Assembly (NCBI RefSeq): GCF_047228935.1
Contig: NZ_JBFEGG010000001.1
Span: forward strand, 992,001-1,056,000
Origin: Ornithinibacillus sp047228935
Lineage (GTDB): Bacteria; Bacillota; Bacilli; Bacillales; Amphibacillaceae
Reading direction: 5' to 3'
Length of the DNA stretch: 64,000 nt
Positions 41,684 through 51,609 of this stretch are shown piece by piece. The translations under genes and the position numbers were made by a program. Within the stretch, counting starts at the first letter, position 1, and every line of letters starts with the position of its first letter. Under the pieces are notes generated by a model. That model had not been told where the DNA came from and did no database searches. It saw only the letters and a list, made by a program, of their open reading frames with translations.

Positions 41684-43213
41684 TTATTCAAGCTCAATCC
41701 GCTCAAGTGGCCTTTTGGCGGGTCCTTCCATTACCTCTCCAGTATAAGAGAACCTTGAACCATGACAAGGACAATCCCACGTTCTTTCTCCTGAATTCCA
41801 TTCGACTTCACAACCCATATGAGTACATGTTGTATCAACACAATGGAAATTCTCCTCTTGATCCTTATATACACCTGCTCTCTTTCCATTTATACGAGTT
41901 ACAGTAGCATCATCCTTTGATAAAGATTTAATCGTTTGATCCGTAAATTCTAGCTTACCTTTGATTAAATGCTTTGCTACATCTGCATTTATACGTGCGA
42001 ATTTACGTAAAGAAGGATCTGCCTGAAACCTAGAAGGAGAAAATAACTCAGAAAAAGGATTATCGTTTCCCTGAATAATATCCGTTATGACTCTTGCTGC
42101 AACGATTCCATTAGTCATCCCCCATTTTCGAAATCCTGTAGCAACAAATACTGTATCTTCTTCCTCGGAAATTCTACCAATGTAAGGAAGTTTATCTAAT
42201 GTAGTTAAATCTTGCGCTGACCAACGATATAAAATCTCCTCAACACCAATTTGTGCCTCTGCAAAATCTTGTAATGCTTTGTAATGGTCGATGGTAGACT
42301 TCCCTTGCCCTGTTTTATGGTTTTCTCCAATTACAAGCCACGCTTCTTCCCCATCAATTTTCACCGATCGTAACGAGCGGGTTGGTTCTTCAGCTGTTAT
42401 ATACATCCCACCTGGATAATTCTTTTTTGATTTTATTGCTAGAACATACGCTCTTTCTGCATACATTCTAGTCGGATAAAACCCTTGACCATCATAAAAT
42501 GGAAAATGGGATGCTACGAATACATTCTTACATATAATCCGATGTCCATCTCTAGTGATTATAGCCGGATGCTTATTATATTCCACATCAATAGCCGTAG
42601 TATTTTCATAAAATTTGGCACCATGTTTAACGGCTTCTTCAGCTAATACTTTTAAAAACTTTATTGGATGGTATTGGGCTTGCTTTTTCATAATTAATGC
42701 TTTTTTATGATGGGCTTTAATTGGGATAGTATCGGTTAATTCACTTTCAATACCTAAAGTATCGTATGCTTTCTTCTCCGTTTCTAATTGAGTTATGTAA
42801 TCATCTGAGTTCGTGTAAATAATTGCATCTTGTTCTTCAAATTCGCAATCAATGGATAATTCTTTAGCTATTTCTTCAATGAAATCTTTAGCATTCATTT
42901 GTGCTTCGTAGTACAATTTAGCTTTCTCTTCACCAAAATGCTTAATAAATTCATCATAAATAAGACCATGCTGAGCTGTAATTTTAGCAGTGGTATGCCC
43001 AGTTGTACCATTTAATATTTCTCCAGCATCAATTAAAGCTACTTTCACGTTTTGCTTAGCAAGTAAATAAGCAGCTGTAATACCTACAATTCCTCCTCCA
43101 ACAATACCAACGTCTACCTTTATTCCTTCCTCTAATTTAGGATAACTTTCGATGTCAGTCTTCCTCCAATATGATTCCGGAAACTGCGGTAATTCTTTTG
43201 ATTCAGCCATCAA
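41684..43213 (-). CDS. FAD-dependent oxidoreductase with C-terminal Rieske domain
   Basis: 509 residues. The N-terminal DAO-type FAD domain starts VDVGIVGGGIVGITAAYLLA with its GxGxxG motif, and LIDAGEILNGTTGHTTAKIT follows. The C-terminal Rieske [2Fe-2S] domain (about 425-509) has CTHMGC and CPCHGSRF with the required Cys-His pairs. This resembles the B. subtilis YhfW family, whose substrate is not established. Start MMAESKELPQ; either ATG is possible, with AGGAGTGG upstream. It stands alone. Confidence 0.88.
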   Translation of the reverse strand: MMAESKELPQFPESYWRKTDIESYPKLEEGIKVDVGIVGGGIVGITAAYLLAKQNVKVALIDAGEILNGTTGHTTAKITAQHGLIYDEFIKHFGEEKAKLYYEAQMNAKDFIEEIAKELSIDCEFEEQDAIIYTNSDDYITQLETEKKAYDTLGIESELTDTIPIKAHHKKALIMKKQAQYHPIKFLKVLAEEAVKHGAKFYENTTAIDVEYNKHPAIITRDGHRIICKNVFVASHFPFYDGQGFYPTRMYAERAYVLAIKSKKNYPGGMYITAEEPTRSLRSVKIDGEEAWLVIGENHKTGQGKSTIDHYKALQDFAEAQIGVEEILYRWSAQDLTTLDKLPYIGRISEEEDTVFVATGFRKWGMTNGIVAARVITDIIQGNDNPFSELFSPSRFQADPSLRKFARINADVAKHLIKGKLEFTDQTIKSLSKDDATVTRINGKRAGVYKDQEENFHCVDTTCTHMGCEVEWNSGERTWDCPCHGSRFSYTGEVMEGPAKRPLERIELE

Positions 43214-43570
43214 TAAACCACTCCTTCATTAACTGCAAGTATCGAGCAATTATGTCATCATTGAAAATATCAATAATCAGTATTTCCAATATTAGTTGGA
43301 TTTATATGGTATTTTATAAAAAGGGATAAGTATTTGCAGTGAGCAGAGTCAATGAAATATGAATTAGATTTCCGGCGATTGAGTAAGTTATTACTAGCGT
43401 AGATAGGTAAGAAGCCTTATGAACAGAATAGTAGTATTTTAAGTAGAATGTAGTGAAAGGAATATTGAAATTTATATTAAAGAAGATAAAAACATATCAT
43501 CCACTCACTCGTGATGATAATTTTAGTTACCATTAATGAAACTGACAAACATTACATCGCATTCCCAAAA
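43214..43570. other. Gene-free stretch
   Basis: AT-rich region between the oxidoreductase start and the ferredoxin terminator. It would hold the oxidoreductase promoter; no clear motif or coding frame was found. Confidence 0.4.
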
Positions 43571-43600
43571 ATAAAAATCGCTACCTATAATGGTAGCGAC
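43571..43600 (-). terminator. Intrinsic terminator of the ferredoxin gene
   Basis: Stem CGCTACC / GGTAGCG with a 6-nt loop; read on the minus strand it is followed by ATTTTTATTTTT. Confidence 0.85.
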
Positions 43601-43606
43601 GCTTAA

Positions 43607-43846
43607 TTATCTATCCTCAAAGAACTTACGGTTCAATAAGATATACTCGTTTTCCTCTTCCGGTACTTCGTCTTCCATGAAAATTGCTTCAACTGGACAT
43701 ACTGCTTCACAAGCACCACAATCGATACAAATATCTGGATCTATAAAAAACATATCTTTGCCTTCTTCTATACAATCAACAGGACATACTTCCACACATT
43801 CCCCTGCTTTTTCTGTTTTACAAGGCGACGTAATGACAAATGCCAT
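43607..43846 (-). CDS. fdxA: Seven-iron type ferredoxin
   Basis: 79 residues. The first cluster motif reads CKTEKAGECVEVCPVDC and the second CIDCGACEAVCP, the Cys pattern of [3Fe-4S][4Fe-4S] FdxA-like ferredoxins. A long acidic tail (EDEVPEEENEY) is typical for binding basic partner proteins. It carries single electrons in the cytosol. An AAAGGAGGG Shine-Dalgarno precedes the ATG. Monocistronic, with its own terminator. Confidence 0.92.
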   Translation of the reverse strand: MAFVITSPCKTEKAGECVEVCPVDCIEEGKDMFFIDPDICIDCGACEAVCPVEAIFMEDEVPEEENEYILLNRKFFEDR

Positions 43847-44015
43847 GTAAGACCCTCCTTTTACAAAATATAAACCTGTATAAATGCCATATTATAGTAA
43901 TTATACTACAGAACTTTATTTTATTGTTCAAGCAATTACTAATAGAATCACCTTTTTCATTTTTTTCATACGATTGAAGTCGTAGATTGGAATACGTAAT
44001 GAGCACCCAAAATCA

Positions 44016-44049
44016 ATTTAAAAAGAAGCAAGGTTGGAATAACCCTGCT
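44016..44049 (-). terminator. Intrinsic terminator of the FMN reductase gene
   Basis: Stem AGCAGGGTT / AACCTTGCT on the minus strand, then TCTTTTTAAA. Confidence 0.75.
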
Positions 44050-44060
44050 CCTCTCTTACG

Positions 44061-44615
44061 TTATGGACGTTGTGCATTGATAAAATCTATAAATGTGTCC
44101 ACTTTGCTATCTAGGAATTCGATAGTAGTTATATCGGTTATAGTACCAGTTTCTTGCTCAATTTTCTGAGCTGCCAGGTTAATTAAAACTTCATTTCCAC
44201 CTGGCGGAAGTACTTTTGCGTGAACTCCAGTAGAGGATAATATTTCCCTTAAATGAAGTTGAGCACGAATGGTTCCAAGTACTCCTTGAGAAGCACCTAA
44301 TGGAAAAACAGGTTTATTAACGAAAACTCTTTCAACACGGGAAACCCAATCCAGTGCATTTTTTAAAACACCTGGAATCGACCAGTTGTACTCAGGAGTA
44401 ACAATAATAACAGCATCAGCACTTGCTATTTCTTTTTTGAAATCTTTTACTACTTCTGGAGGATTATGTTCCTCATCTTGATTATAAAAAGGTAATACGC
44501 TTATATCTAATATACTCATATCAAATTTATCTTTATATCGCTCCTGCATAAATTTAGCGATCTTCATGTTCAATGATTCTTTTCGAATACTTCCAACTAA
44601 TGTAACAACTTTCAT
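44061..44615 (-). CDS. NADPH-dependent FMN reductase (flavodoxin-like)
   Basis: 184 residues. The flavodoxin-like fold begins VVTLVGSIRKESLNMKIAKF with the phosphate-binding loop GSIRKES; PEYNWSIPGVLKNALDW is the second FMN-contact segment. Enzymes of this family use NAD(P)H to reduce FMN, quinones or azo dyes. A GGAGGGG Shine-Dalgarno precedes the ATG. Monocistronic. Confidence 0.88.
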   Translation of the reverse strand: MKVVTLVGSIRKESLNMKIAKFMQERYKDKFDMSILDISVLPFYNQDEEHNPPEVVKDFKKEIASADAVIIVTPEYNWSIPGVLKNALDWVSRVERVFVNKPVFPLGASQGVLGTIRAQLHLREILSSTGVHAKVLPPGGNEVLINLAAQKIEQETGTITDITTIEFLDSKVDTFIDFINAQRP

Positions 44616-44703
44616 GTTGACCCCTCCATCATGTTTTGAATCAAGTAGTTATATCATATTTCTATATGTAGCAATATTCCGGCCTATAATCGGCCGGATA
44701 ATA

Positions 44704-44907
44704 TTAAACTTCTTTAAAATAATCTTTGCGAAATCCTGCGATACGATTACTGTCATCAAAAATAAAATAGAACTCTTCCGTTTCATTTTTGACGTCATAT
44801 TTTTTCCCTGGTGTTAACTTATTATCTACAACGAATTTTTTCGCGTTTGCATGTACACATTCAATTTGTTTAATTGTTGGATTATTTTCCCACTTTAAAT
44901 GCATCAT
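44704..44907 (-). CDS. Small conserved protein, DUF6501-like
   Basis: 67 residues: MMHLKWENNPTIKQIECVHA, then KYDVKNETEEFYFIFDD and ending GFRKDYFKEV. This matches the pattern of small bacillar proteins assigned to DUF6501 as I recall it. Function unknown. The first of two adjacent ATGs after AAAGGGG is used; a longer frame to 44934 is unlikely. Confidence 0.7.
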   Translation of the reverse strand: MMHLKWENNPTIKQIECVHANAKKFVVDNKLTPGKKYDVKNETEEFYFIFDDSNRIAGFRKDYFKEV

Positions 44908-44961
44908 AATTAATTTGACCCCTTTAGTTAACATAATCTTATTATGGTAAACAGATATTTT

Positions 44962-45915
44962 TTAATCGAATAATTTTAGTAAGTGACCGTAACCTTCTTC
45001 TTCCATATTCTCTTTTGGAACAAAACGCATTGCTGCAGAATTCATACAATATCGTAGGCCACCTTGCTCTTTCGGTCCATCCTCAAATACATGTCCTAAA
45101 TGTGAATCGGCTGTTCTACTACGGATTTCTGTACGGATCATACCGTGTGATGTATCTAATTCTTCTACTACTTCATACGCATCAATTGGTTTTGTAAAGC
45201 TTGGCCAACCACATCCTGCATCGTACTGATCCTTTGAAGAAAATAATGGTTTTCCTGATACTATATCTACATAAATACCTTCTTCTTGGTTGTCCCAGTA
45301 TTCATTTTGGAAAGGACGCTCCGTTCCTTTTTCTTGTGTTACATGATATTGAAGTGGTGTTAGTTTCTCTTTTAGGTTTGTCTTGTCGACTTTCCAAGTA
45401 TTCTTTATGAAATCTTCCCTGCCCGAGCCTTTTTTATAGAGGCGATAATGGAAGGATTGTTTTTTATAATAGTCTTGGTGCCCCTTTTCTGCTTCATAAA
45501 AAGGCTTGGCAGGAATTATTTTGGTGACAATAGGTTTCGAAAACTTTCCACTTTTCTCTAAAGCATGCCTTGACTTTTCAGCAAGTTCCTTTTGCTTTTC
45601 ATTATGATAAAAAATCGCTGTTTGATAAGATTCTCCTCGATCGTTAAATTGCCCTCCTGGATCAGTCGGATCTATTTGTTGCCAAAACGTCTCCAGTAGT
45701 TGTTCGTACGGCATTAATTCTGGATTAAAAGTGATTTGTACCGCTTCCACATGTCCTGTTGTATTAGAACATACTTGTTCGTAAGTTGGATTTTCTACAT
45801 GCCCACCTGTATAACCAGAAACAACACGCTCTACACCTGGACGAGTATCAAAAGGCTCCACCATGCACCAGAAGCAACCACCTGCAAAAGTGGCTTTTTC
45901 GAATCTATCTGTCAT
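44962..45915 (-). CDS. msrAB: Bifunctional methionine sulfoxide reductase MsrA-MsrB
   Basis: 317 residues repairing both epimers of methionine sulfoxide. The MsrA domain (about 1-165) carries the nucleophilic Cys in ATFAGGCFWCMVEPF. The MsrB domain (about 180-317) carries the zinc-site and catalytic regions GCGWPSF, SHLGHVFEDGP and RYCMNSAAMRF with its Cys. The start ATG 45915 follows TTGGAGG; the frame extends five codons further upstream without a ribosome site. Fused MsrAB is common in Bacillaceae and streptococci. Confidence 0.93.
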   Translation of the reverse strand: MTDRFEKATFAGGCFWCMVEPFDTRPGVERVVSGYTGGHVENPTYEQVCSNTTGHVEAVQITFNPELMPYEQLLETFWQQIDPTDPGGQFNDRGESYQTAIFYHNEKQKELAEKSRHALEKSGKFSKPIVTKIIPAKPFYEAEKGHQDYYKKQSFHYRLYKKGSGREDFIKNTWKVDKTNLKEKLTPLQYHVTQEKGTERPFQNEYWDNQEEGIYVDIVSGKPLFSSKDQYDAGCGWPSFTKPIDAYEVVEELDTSHGMIRTEIRSRTADSHLGHVFEDGPKEQGGLRYCMNSAAMRFVPKENMEEEGYGHLLKLFD

Positions 45916-45991
45916 ATTTATTACCTCCAATTATTCCTACTACCATTCATTTTTTCCTTTTTTGTAGGAAAAATCAAGTGTGGTGCTCCAT

Positions 45992-46459
45992 TTATATGAA
46001 TAATTTTGGTGTAGATTGGCCAGTTCCTGTTCTTTTAACAGGTGACTGTTCATCATTACTACTTGGTAACGAATCTTGAGTTATGCTCTCTAATACATTA
46101 CTTTCCTCTTGTTGCTCTGTACTTTCCATATCTTTAAATGCCTTCATCATTCGGTACATCGCAGGTAGGTTACGTACCAGTGGACCATATTGTTTCACTA
46201 TTGGAGCGGCAGTATCGACAACTCGTAACACTTGTTGAACACCGTTTAAGGTTTTCGCAATGCCTTCCACGCCCCTTGATGCCATTTGACCTATATTTTG
46301 GTTGTGTCCGATAAACTGCTGTAGAAAACCTGTAATATGATTATTTCTTGCTGGCATTTGACGGTAGCCTTGATTTGGAAACATAAAATCGTTTCTAGGC
46401 ATACTATGTCTAGATTGTCTGTTTGGTGGGAATACCATAATGCCATCCCTCATTTCCAT
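45992..46459 (-). CDS. yqfQ: YqfQ-like protein
   Basis: 155 residues. A basic, Arg/Gln/Pro-rich N-terminus is followed by GVEGIAKTLNGVQQVLRVVD and VKQYGPLVRNLPAMYRMMKA, which characterise the YqfQ/VrrA-like proteins of bacilli. The tail is Ser/Gln/Glu-rich and disordered. Function is unknown; sporulation linkage is suggested for the family. The start MEMRDG follows AGAGATAAC without a strong ribosome site, so the first Met is uncertain. Confidence 0.75.
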   Translation of the reverse strand: MEMRDGIMVFPPNRQSRHSMPRNDFMFPNQGYRQMPARNNHITGFLQQFIGHNQNIGQMASRGVEGIAKTLNGVQQVLRVVDTAAPIVKQYGPLVRNLPAMYRMMKAFKDMESTEQQEESNVLESITQDSLPSSNDEQSPVKRTGTGQSTPKLFI

Positions 46460-46627
46460 AGTTATCTCTAGTTCATTGTACGTTTCTAGTCGTAAAGGGT
46501 GTAGGCTAACAAAATAAAAATAAGGATTAAATGGTTATATTTCCCGGGTAACCGCAAGAAACAACATATTCCTAACGATTCTATGCGATTCTTGACGAAA
46601 GAAGGCATATTTTGAATTTTTTAACTA

Positions 46628-49600
46628 TTAACCGAAACGGAAGCCTAATTTTGATCCTCTGTGGGAAGGTTCAATCACTAATTTCGTATGAATCTCATTT
46701 TTCAATGCTGGTACATGGGAAATAATTCCGAGTAATCGATTACTTTCTTGTAAATCTTTTAAACAATCGATTGCTTGTTGAAGCGATATTTCATCCAACG
46801 TACCAAAGCCTTCGTCAATAAATAATGTATCTAGCTGTACTCCACCAGCATGTGCTTGTACAACATCAGCTAAACCTAATGCTAAACTTAAGGCTGTTTT
46901 AAACCCTTCTCCTCCTGATAATGTTTTAACTGATCGTGTTATACCAGTATGGTGGTCCATCACTTCTAAATCAAGTCCACTCTGTGCACCTCGTTTAGCC
47001 ACTTCTCCGCTTCGAACAAGTTGATAACGGTGATCCGTCATTCGATCTAAACGAACATTTGCTTGTAATAGGATTTCATCCAAGAAGGAGGCTAGCACAA
47101 AGCGTTCAAAAGATAGACGTAATGAATTATTTCCACTTGATAAGTCTGCCAATGACCCAACGATGTAATAATCTCCTTCTAAACTTTTTTTTCTATCAAT
47201 TTTTTCATTTAGTCGTTTCAATGTCTCCTCATCATGTTTGATCTTTGATTGAATTTTTAACAGTTTTTCTAAAATCAATTGTAGTTCCTGTTTAATTAGA
47301 TTAACTTCTTCCTCAATCTCGTCTAATTTAACTCTTTGTTCGTTGGTAAGTTGTTCCTTCAGTTCTTCTAAACGATAGTTTATTTTCTTTATAGAAGATT
47401 CGAATTCCTCTATTTCTTGCTCAAATTGCTTTTGTTGTTCAATCGGTAATTTCACCTTGTGATAATCTTCTATACTAATAAATTCATTTGATTTAATAGC
47501 CAAAAGAAAATTCTCATAATGCGTTTCATAGGTTTTCTTTGTCACTTGTTCGAATTCTTGAATTTGTTCTAAAACGGTCATTTGTTTCTGTAGTAATTCC
47601 TTTGTTCTTTCATAGGTCGCCTTTATCGTTTCCCATTCATGTACAATTCTTTCATAGTTTTTTTCTTTTTGTTTAAGTGCTAATCTGAAAGACTGTGGGT
47701 CCTCAATATCTTTAGGCAACTGGCTCTCTAATTCTTCTATTTTGGCAATAGTTTGTAGTAGCTGATCACTGACCTCTTGTACATTTTTAGATTCTAAATC
47801 AAACGTTTGTTTTAACTCCTGCCTCTTATGTTGACAAGCTATTTTTTTCTCTTGAATGGCCTTGATTTCATTTTGTTTTACAGTTATTCCATCCAATTTT
47901 CGTTTAATACTTTGAATTTCGTTTGTAACATTTTCTTCTAAATTCGTAATTTCTTCCATTACAAATCCAGGGAATATGGCTTTTAACTGGTCTTCTAGCT
48001 TATCAACTAAAGAGCGTTGCGATTGTCCGTTTGTTTTATGATTTACAAATTCTTGCTGAACCATTTCAAACTCATGTTCTTTTCGTTGAATTAGTAATTT
48101 TAATTTTTCTAATTCTTCAAAGTGATTTTCGATTGTGTCTTGTACTGCTATATTAGGATGGTGAGTTGATCCACAAACGGGACAGGCTTCACCAGGAACT
48201 AACTGGTGAGCAAGTATGATGGCATATTGTTCTTTTTGTGCTAATTGTAATGCATCATATTGTTCTTTTAACTTTCTAATTTCTTCTTGTTTTTCTTTAT
48301 AATTAAGTTGTGCTACCGAATACTTTTTCCTTAAACCTAAAAGCTTCCGATTTTCTATTTGATATTCATGTATTTTATTTTTTATTTCTTCCTGTTTGGT
48401 TAACGCAATATTTGTTTCGTAAAAAGCTTTTGTAAGCATGCTTTCCTCAGCAAGTTGTCCATCTAAATGTTCTAGAGACTTTTCCATATCCGTTAGACTG
48501 ACTTGGAGATTATTTAGTTTTTCAGTTCCTTGAACTTTCTTCTGTTCTAATTCATTTTGTTTCTTTTTTAATTCTAAGTAATGATTAATGGATTCTAGTT
48601 GTTTTAGCCCTTGGTTAATTTCTTCTTTTAAGCTTTCTCGTTCTTTTTCGTTATTTATCGCTTCTTCATATTTTGGTTTAATATGTTCATATTCAAGTTT
48701 TAGATGTTTTACTGCTTTTTCTTGCTCCTGAAGTTTATTAACTTGCGTTTGCCACTCAGTTTTACGCGCCTCTGCTTGTTCTTCAAGTGGAACGATTTGT
48801 TGTGCTATTTTAGCAAGATGAAGTTTCTCTTTTTTTTCATTAATTGAGCCTTCCATCAGGTTTAGACGTTCGCTTTCTAGTAGTAGCGTCTCTTGCTCTA
48901 TAAATTTTTCTTCAATAATACTTGCTTTTCGAAGCCTGTCCTCTGCTAAATTTACCTTTTTCTGATGGTTTACTTTGGCTTCATTTTGTTCTATTTCTTG
49001 TTTTTTCATTTCATCGATTTCTTTTTTTAGTTTTTCTAATCGTATTTCAATTGTATCCTGTTCCTCTAGTTCGACTTGCTGCCAATCAACATTAGAAATG
49101 TCGTACTCAATATCTGTTTCTAGCTTTTTAATTTCAGTCTCTAACTCTTTAGCTTGTACCTTTAATTCATCAGTCATCTTTTCATAAAAGTGGGTACGAA
49201 ATATTTTTTGGAGAATTGCTTCACGTTCTCTACTATTCTCAGAAATTAGCTTTCGAAACTCCCCTTGAGGTATTAGCACCATTTTTCGAAATTGCTCATA
49301 ATCGAATCCTAGTTTTGCTTCAATTGTTTCGTTTACATCTTTTATGCGAGAGGAAATCAATTGCCTTTCACCATTGACAATTTCATACAATACTGCTTTA
49401 GCTGGTTCCTCTGTGTATCCGTCCCCTCGTTCTTTTTTCTTTTGTTGCTTCGGATGTCGTATAATCTCATATACATTATTATTTAACGCAAAACGAAATT
49501 CCACTTCAGTAGGCTCATCAATTCCAGCAAAGTGACTTCTAAGGGAATCCTGATCACGGTCTAATCCGCTTGCTTTGCCATATAACGCATAAGAAATTGC

Positions 49601-49738
49601 ATCAAAAACAGTTGTCTTCCCAGCACCAGTTGGGCCGGTAATTAGAAAAATAGATTCATCTCCTAATTGCTCAAAGTCTAACGTTTGTTTCTCTAAATAT
49701 GGACCAAAGGCAGTTATACTTAACTTGATAGCACGCAT
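46628..49738 (-). CDS. sbcC: SbcC exonuclease subunit (Rad50-like)
   Basis: 1036 residues. Walker A ITGPTGAGKTTVFDAISYAL at the N-terminus, a long coiled coil of about 700 residues, a zinc hook CPVCGSTHHP in the middle, then the ABC signature LSGGEGFK and Walker B LDTLFIDEGFGTLD at the C-terminus. With SbcD it forms the ATP-dependent nuclease that opens hairpins and trims double-strand ends. It starts 1 bp after the sbcD stop, with AGAGGGG just upstream, so the two are co-translated. Confidence 0.95.
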   Translation of the reverse strand: MRAIKLSITAFGPYLEKQTLDFEQLGDESIFLITGPTGAGKTTVFDAISYALYGKASGLDRDQDSLRSHFAGIDEPTEVEFRFALNNNVYEIIRHPKQQKKKERGDGYTEEPAKAVLYEIVNGERQLISSRIKDVNETIEAKLGFDYEQFRKMVLIPQGEFRKLISENSREREAILQKIFRTHFYEKMTDELKVQAKELETEIKKLETDIEYDISNVDWQQVELEEQDTIEIRLEKLKKEIDEMKKQEIEQNEAKVNHQKKVNLAEDRLRKASIIEEKFIEQETLLLESERLNLMEGSINEKKEKLHLAKIAQQIVPLEEQAEARKTEWQTQVNKLQEQEKAVKHLKLEYEHIKPKYEEAINNEKERESLKEEINQGLKQLESINHYLELKKKQNELEQKKVQGTEKLNNLQVSLTDMEKSLEHLDGQLAEESMLTKAFYETNIALTKQEEIKNKIHEYQIENRKLLGLRKKYSVAQLNYKEKQEEIRKLKEQYDALQLAQKEQYAIILAHQLVPGEACPVCGSTHHPNIAVQDTIENHFEELEKLKLLIQRKEHEFEMVQQEFVNHKTNGQSQRSLVDKLEDQLKAIFPGFVMEEITNLEENVTNEIQSIKRKLDGITVKQNEIKAIQEKKIACQHKRQELKQTFDLESKNVQEVSDQLLQTIAKIEELESQLPKDIEDPQSFRLALKQKEKNYERIVHEWETIKATYERTKELLQKQMTVLEQIQEFEQVTKKTYETHYENFLLAIKSNEFISIEDYHKVKLPIEQQKQFEQEIEEFESSIKKINYRLEELKEQLTNEQRVKLDEIEEEVNLIKQELQLILEKLLKIQSKIKHDEETLKRLNEKIDRKKSLEGDYYIVGSLADLSSGNNSLRLSFERFVLASFLDEILLQANVRLDRMTDHRYQLVRSGEVAKRGAQSGLDLEVMDHHTGITRSVKTLSGGEGFKTALSLALGLADVVQAHAGGVQLDTLFIDEGFGTLDEISLQQAIDCLKDLQESNRLLGIISHVPALKNEIHTKLVIEPSHRGSKLGFRFG

Positions 49739-49739
49739 T

Positions 49740-50891
49740 CTATTCCCCTCTTTCCTTTGCCATTACTGTTGAAATGGTTTTCTCAATGTATTCCATGCGC
49801 TTATCATCAATCTCTTCACCAGTTATATCCTCATAAAAAGAGGCAAATAATTCAGTATGAGATTGTGTTTGTTTTTGTCTAATTTGTTGTAAGTCTAATA
49901 AGCTTTTTGTTGTTGAATAGCCTACACGCTCTAACCGTAAAATGTTGGGATAGATTTTTCTTAGTTTGTACATAGGGTCCATAATCTGTCCCTTGTCTAG
50001 TAGACGTATGTGCAAATAATCCTCGTTTTTCTCTAATGGTTTTTGAAGTAAATCTTCAAAGTATCCTTCCACAATACGCAAATCATGCTTCGGTATTAAT
50101 GGGACATATTTCAACTCGCATTTCCCCTCTTCATCTAGCTCTACAATAGTTATAGATTTTTTATGATTTGCTTCTGAGAATGAATACTTTAATATAGAAC
50201 CGCTATAACGAACTTCATCGCGCTTAATTCGTTGTGGTTGATGCAGGTGGCCTAATGCGACATAGACAAAGTCTTGGAATAGCTGGGCATCGACATACGG
50301 AGTTCCACCAATCATCGATAATCTTTCTTCAGATTCAGACTCCATCCCACCAGCTACAAAGGCATGCCCTACAAAGATGTGGCGCTTACTCATATCGTTA
50401 TTTTCTTTAATATAGTTTGTTACTGCTTCCATAGCTGTCTGATGTGAATTTATCGTGTCATCTTTAAAAAGCTCCTTTGCCTCAGCGGGTTCAATATAAG
50501 GAACTAAATGGAAATAAACTGGACCATGCTCATCATCTATAATAACTGGTTCAAGACTTCTATTTAGCCTTGTTTCAATATAAAGTCGTTGTGATCGAAA
50601 TAGTTCTGTACCAAATTCTAGACGTTCTGGACTGTCGTGGTTACCTGAGATCGCTAATACTGGGATTTTAATGTCCGTTACAAGGGTTGTTAACACACGA
50701 TTTAATAAATCGACTGCTTCTTTCGGTGGAATAGCTCTGTCATACAAATCTCCAGCCACTACTAAAACATCCGGTTTCTCTGTTCGAATAATATCTAATA
50801 ATTGGTTAAGGATATATTCCTGTTCCTGTGTCATATGGACGCTATTAACAATCTTTCCAAGATGCCAATCAGCGGTATGTAATATTTTCAT
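49740..50891 (-). CDS. sbcD: SbcD exonuclease subunit (Mre11-like)
   Basis: 383 residues. Metallophosphoesterase motifs are complete: HTADWHLGK, VVAGDLYDR, ISGNHDSPER, VGHAF and VALGHLHQPQ. A C-terminal capping region (about 290-383) binds SbcC. Mn2+-dependent nuclease of the SbcCD complex. An AAGGGGGAAGG Shine-Dalgarno precedes the ATG. First gene of the sbcDC operon. Confidence 0.95.
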   Translation of the reverse strand: MKILHTADWHLGKIVNSVHMTQEQEYILNQLLDIIRTEKPDVLVVAGDLYDRAIPPKEAVDLLNRVLTTLVTDIKIPVLAISGNHDSPERLEFGTELFRSQRLYIETRLNRSLEPVIIDDEHGPVYFHLVPYIEPAEAKELFKDDTINSHQTAMEAVTNYIKENNDMSKRHIFVGHAFVAGGMESESEERLSMIGGTPYVDAQLFQDFVYVALGHLHQPQRIKRDEVRYSGSILKYSFSEANHKKSITIVELDEEGKCELKYVPLIPKHDLRIVEGYFEDLLQKPLEKNEDYLHIRLLDKGQIMDPMYKLRKIYPNILRLERVGYSTTKSLLDLQQIRQKQTQSHTELFASFYEDITGEEIDDKRMEYIEKTISTVMAKERGE

Positions 50892-51009
50892 GCTTCCTTC
50901 CCCCTTGTGATTTCTTCTACTATTTTATCATGTTTACTCATTATATAGTAAAATGCTTCCTTGAAAAGCAAACGAATGTTCGTATATAATAATGGTGAGG
51001 TGATCATAA

Positions 51010-51333
51010 ATGGTTAATGATAGAGGGTCCATCAAATGGACATCATTAATGCTTCCTGAACATGTTGAACTTTTAAAAACAATATGGAGTGAAGATAAAC
51101 GTGCCCGTAAACCTTATCTTGACGAACAGGAGCTTGAGGTAATAAACAATCAAATGATGGAAGCCTATCAAGAAATACGACTTATCAAACTGATATATTA
51201 CTATGATGGAAAAATGTTAGAGACTATTGGTACGATTAAGAAATTTGATCAACGAAGCCAAAAAGTTCTATTAAAGGATATAGACGAAGAACTTTTATCT
51301 ATTCCATTTCAAGCTATATATCGAATTGAATAA
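51010..51333 (+). CDS. YolD-like family protein
   Basis: 107 residues. NDRGSIKWTSLMLPEHVELL is the family opening, and the ending KKVLLKDIDEELLSIPFQAI-type (KVLLKDIDEELLSIPFQAIY) is characteristic. YolD-like proteins often accompany Y-family DNA polymerases (UvrX/DinB) in bacilli, though none is visible here. Its position divergent to sbcDC is suggestive of DNA repair but not proof. A GAGGTGATC Shine-Dalgarno is present. Confidence 0.88.
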   Translation: MVNDRGSIKWTSLMLPEHVELLKTIWSEDKRARKPYLDEQELEVINNQMMEAYQEIRLIKLIYYYDGKMLETIGTIKKFDQRSQKVLLKDIDEELLSIPFQAIYRIE

Positions 51334-51338
51334 CAAAT

Positions 51339-51367
51339 AATGGGCAAGTCAATATAGACTGCCCATT
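51339..51367. terminator. Bidirectional terminator between yolD-like and yozE
   Basis: Stem AATGGGC(A)AGTC / GACTGCCCATT, one bulge, with U-rich DNA towards the right. It serves both convergent genes. Confidence 0.7.
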
Positions 51368-51370
51368 CCT

Positions 51371-51592
51371 TTAATCTTTTTCTTTAATTAGGTACTCTTC
51401 CCAAAGAGAATCAAAAACAGATATTGCATTCGTAAAAGGACTATTCCATTCCAAATACTCACTAATCTCATTATAGCTATCCGATTGCTTAGGAAAGTTA
51501 TGATCCTGAAACATCCAATCAGCAAGTCTACTTTCATCATCTGGTTTCTTTTTTCCACGATAGCTCATCATAAAATGATAAAACGAGCGCAT
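51371..51592 (-). CDS. yozE: YozE (UPF0346) family protein
   Basis: 73 residues. MRSFYHFMMSYRGKKKPDDE followed by RLADWMFQDHNFPKQSDSYN is the full UPF0346 pattern, a small helical SAM-like fold of unknown role. ATG 51592 follows TTGAGGTG; three upstream codons belong to an alternative GTG start. Confidence 0.92.
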   Translation of the reverse strand: MRSFYHFMMSYRGKKKPDDESRLADWMFQDHNFPKQSDSYNEISEYLEWNSPFTNAISVFDSLWEEYLIKEKD

Positions 51593-51609
51593 ATATAACA
51601 CCTCAAAAT

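Noticed and set aside
41472..41747. Plus-strand frame after modB
   Set aside because: Crosses the terminator region and the end of the opposite gene; no domain and no ribosome site.
45015..46079. Several plus-strand frames opposite msrAB and yqfQ
   Set aside because: They are Cys/His/Tyr-rich shadows of the minus-strand genes without ribosome sites.
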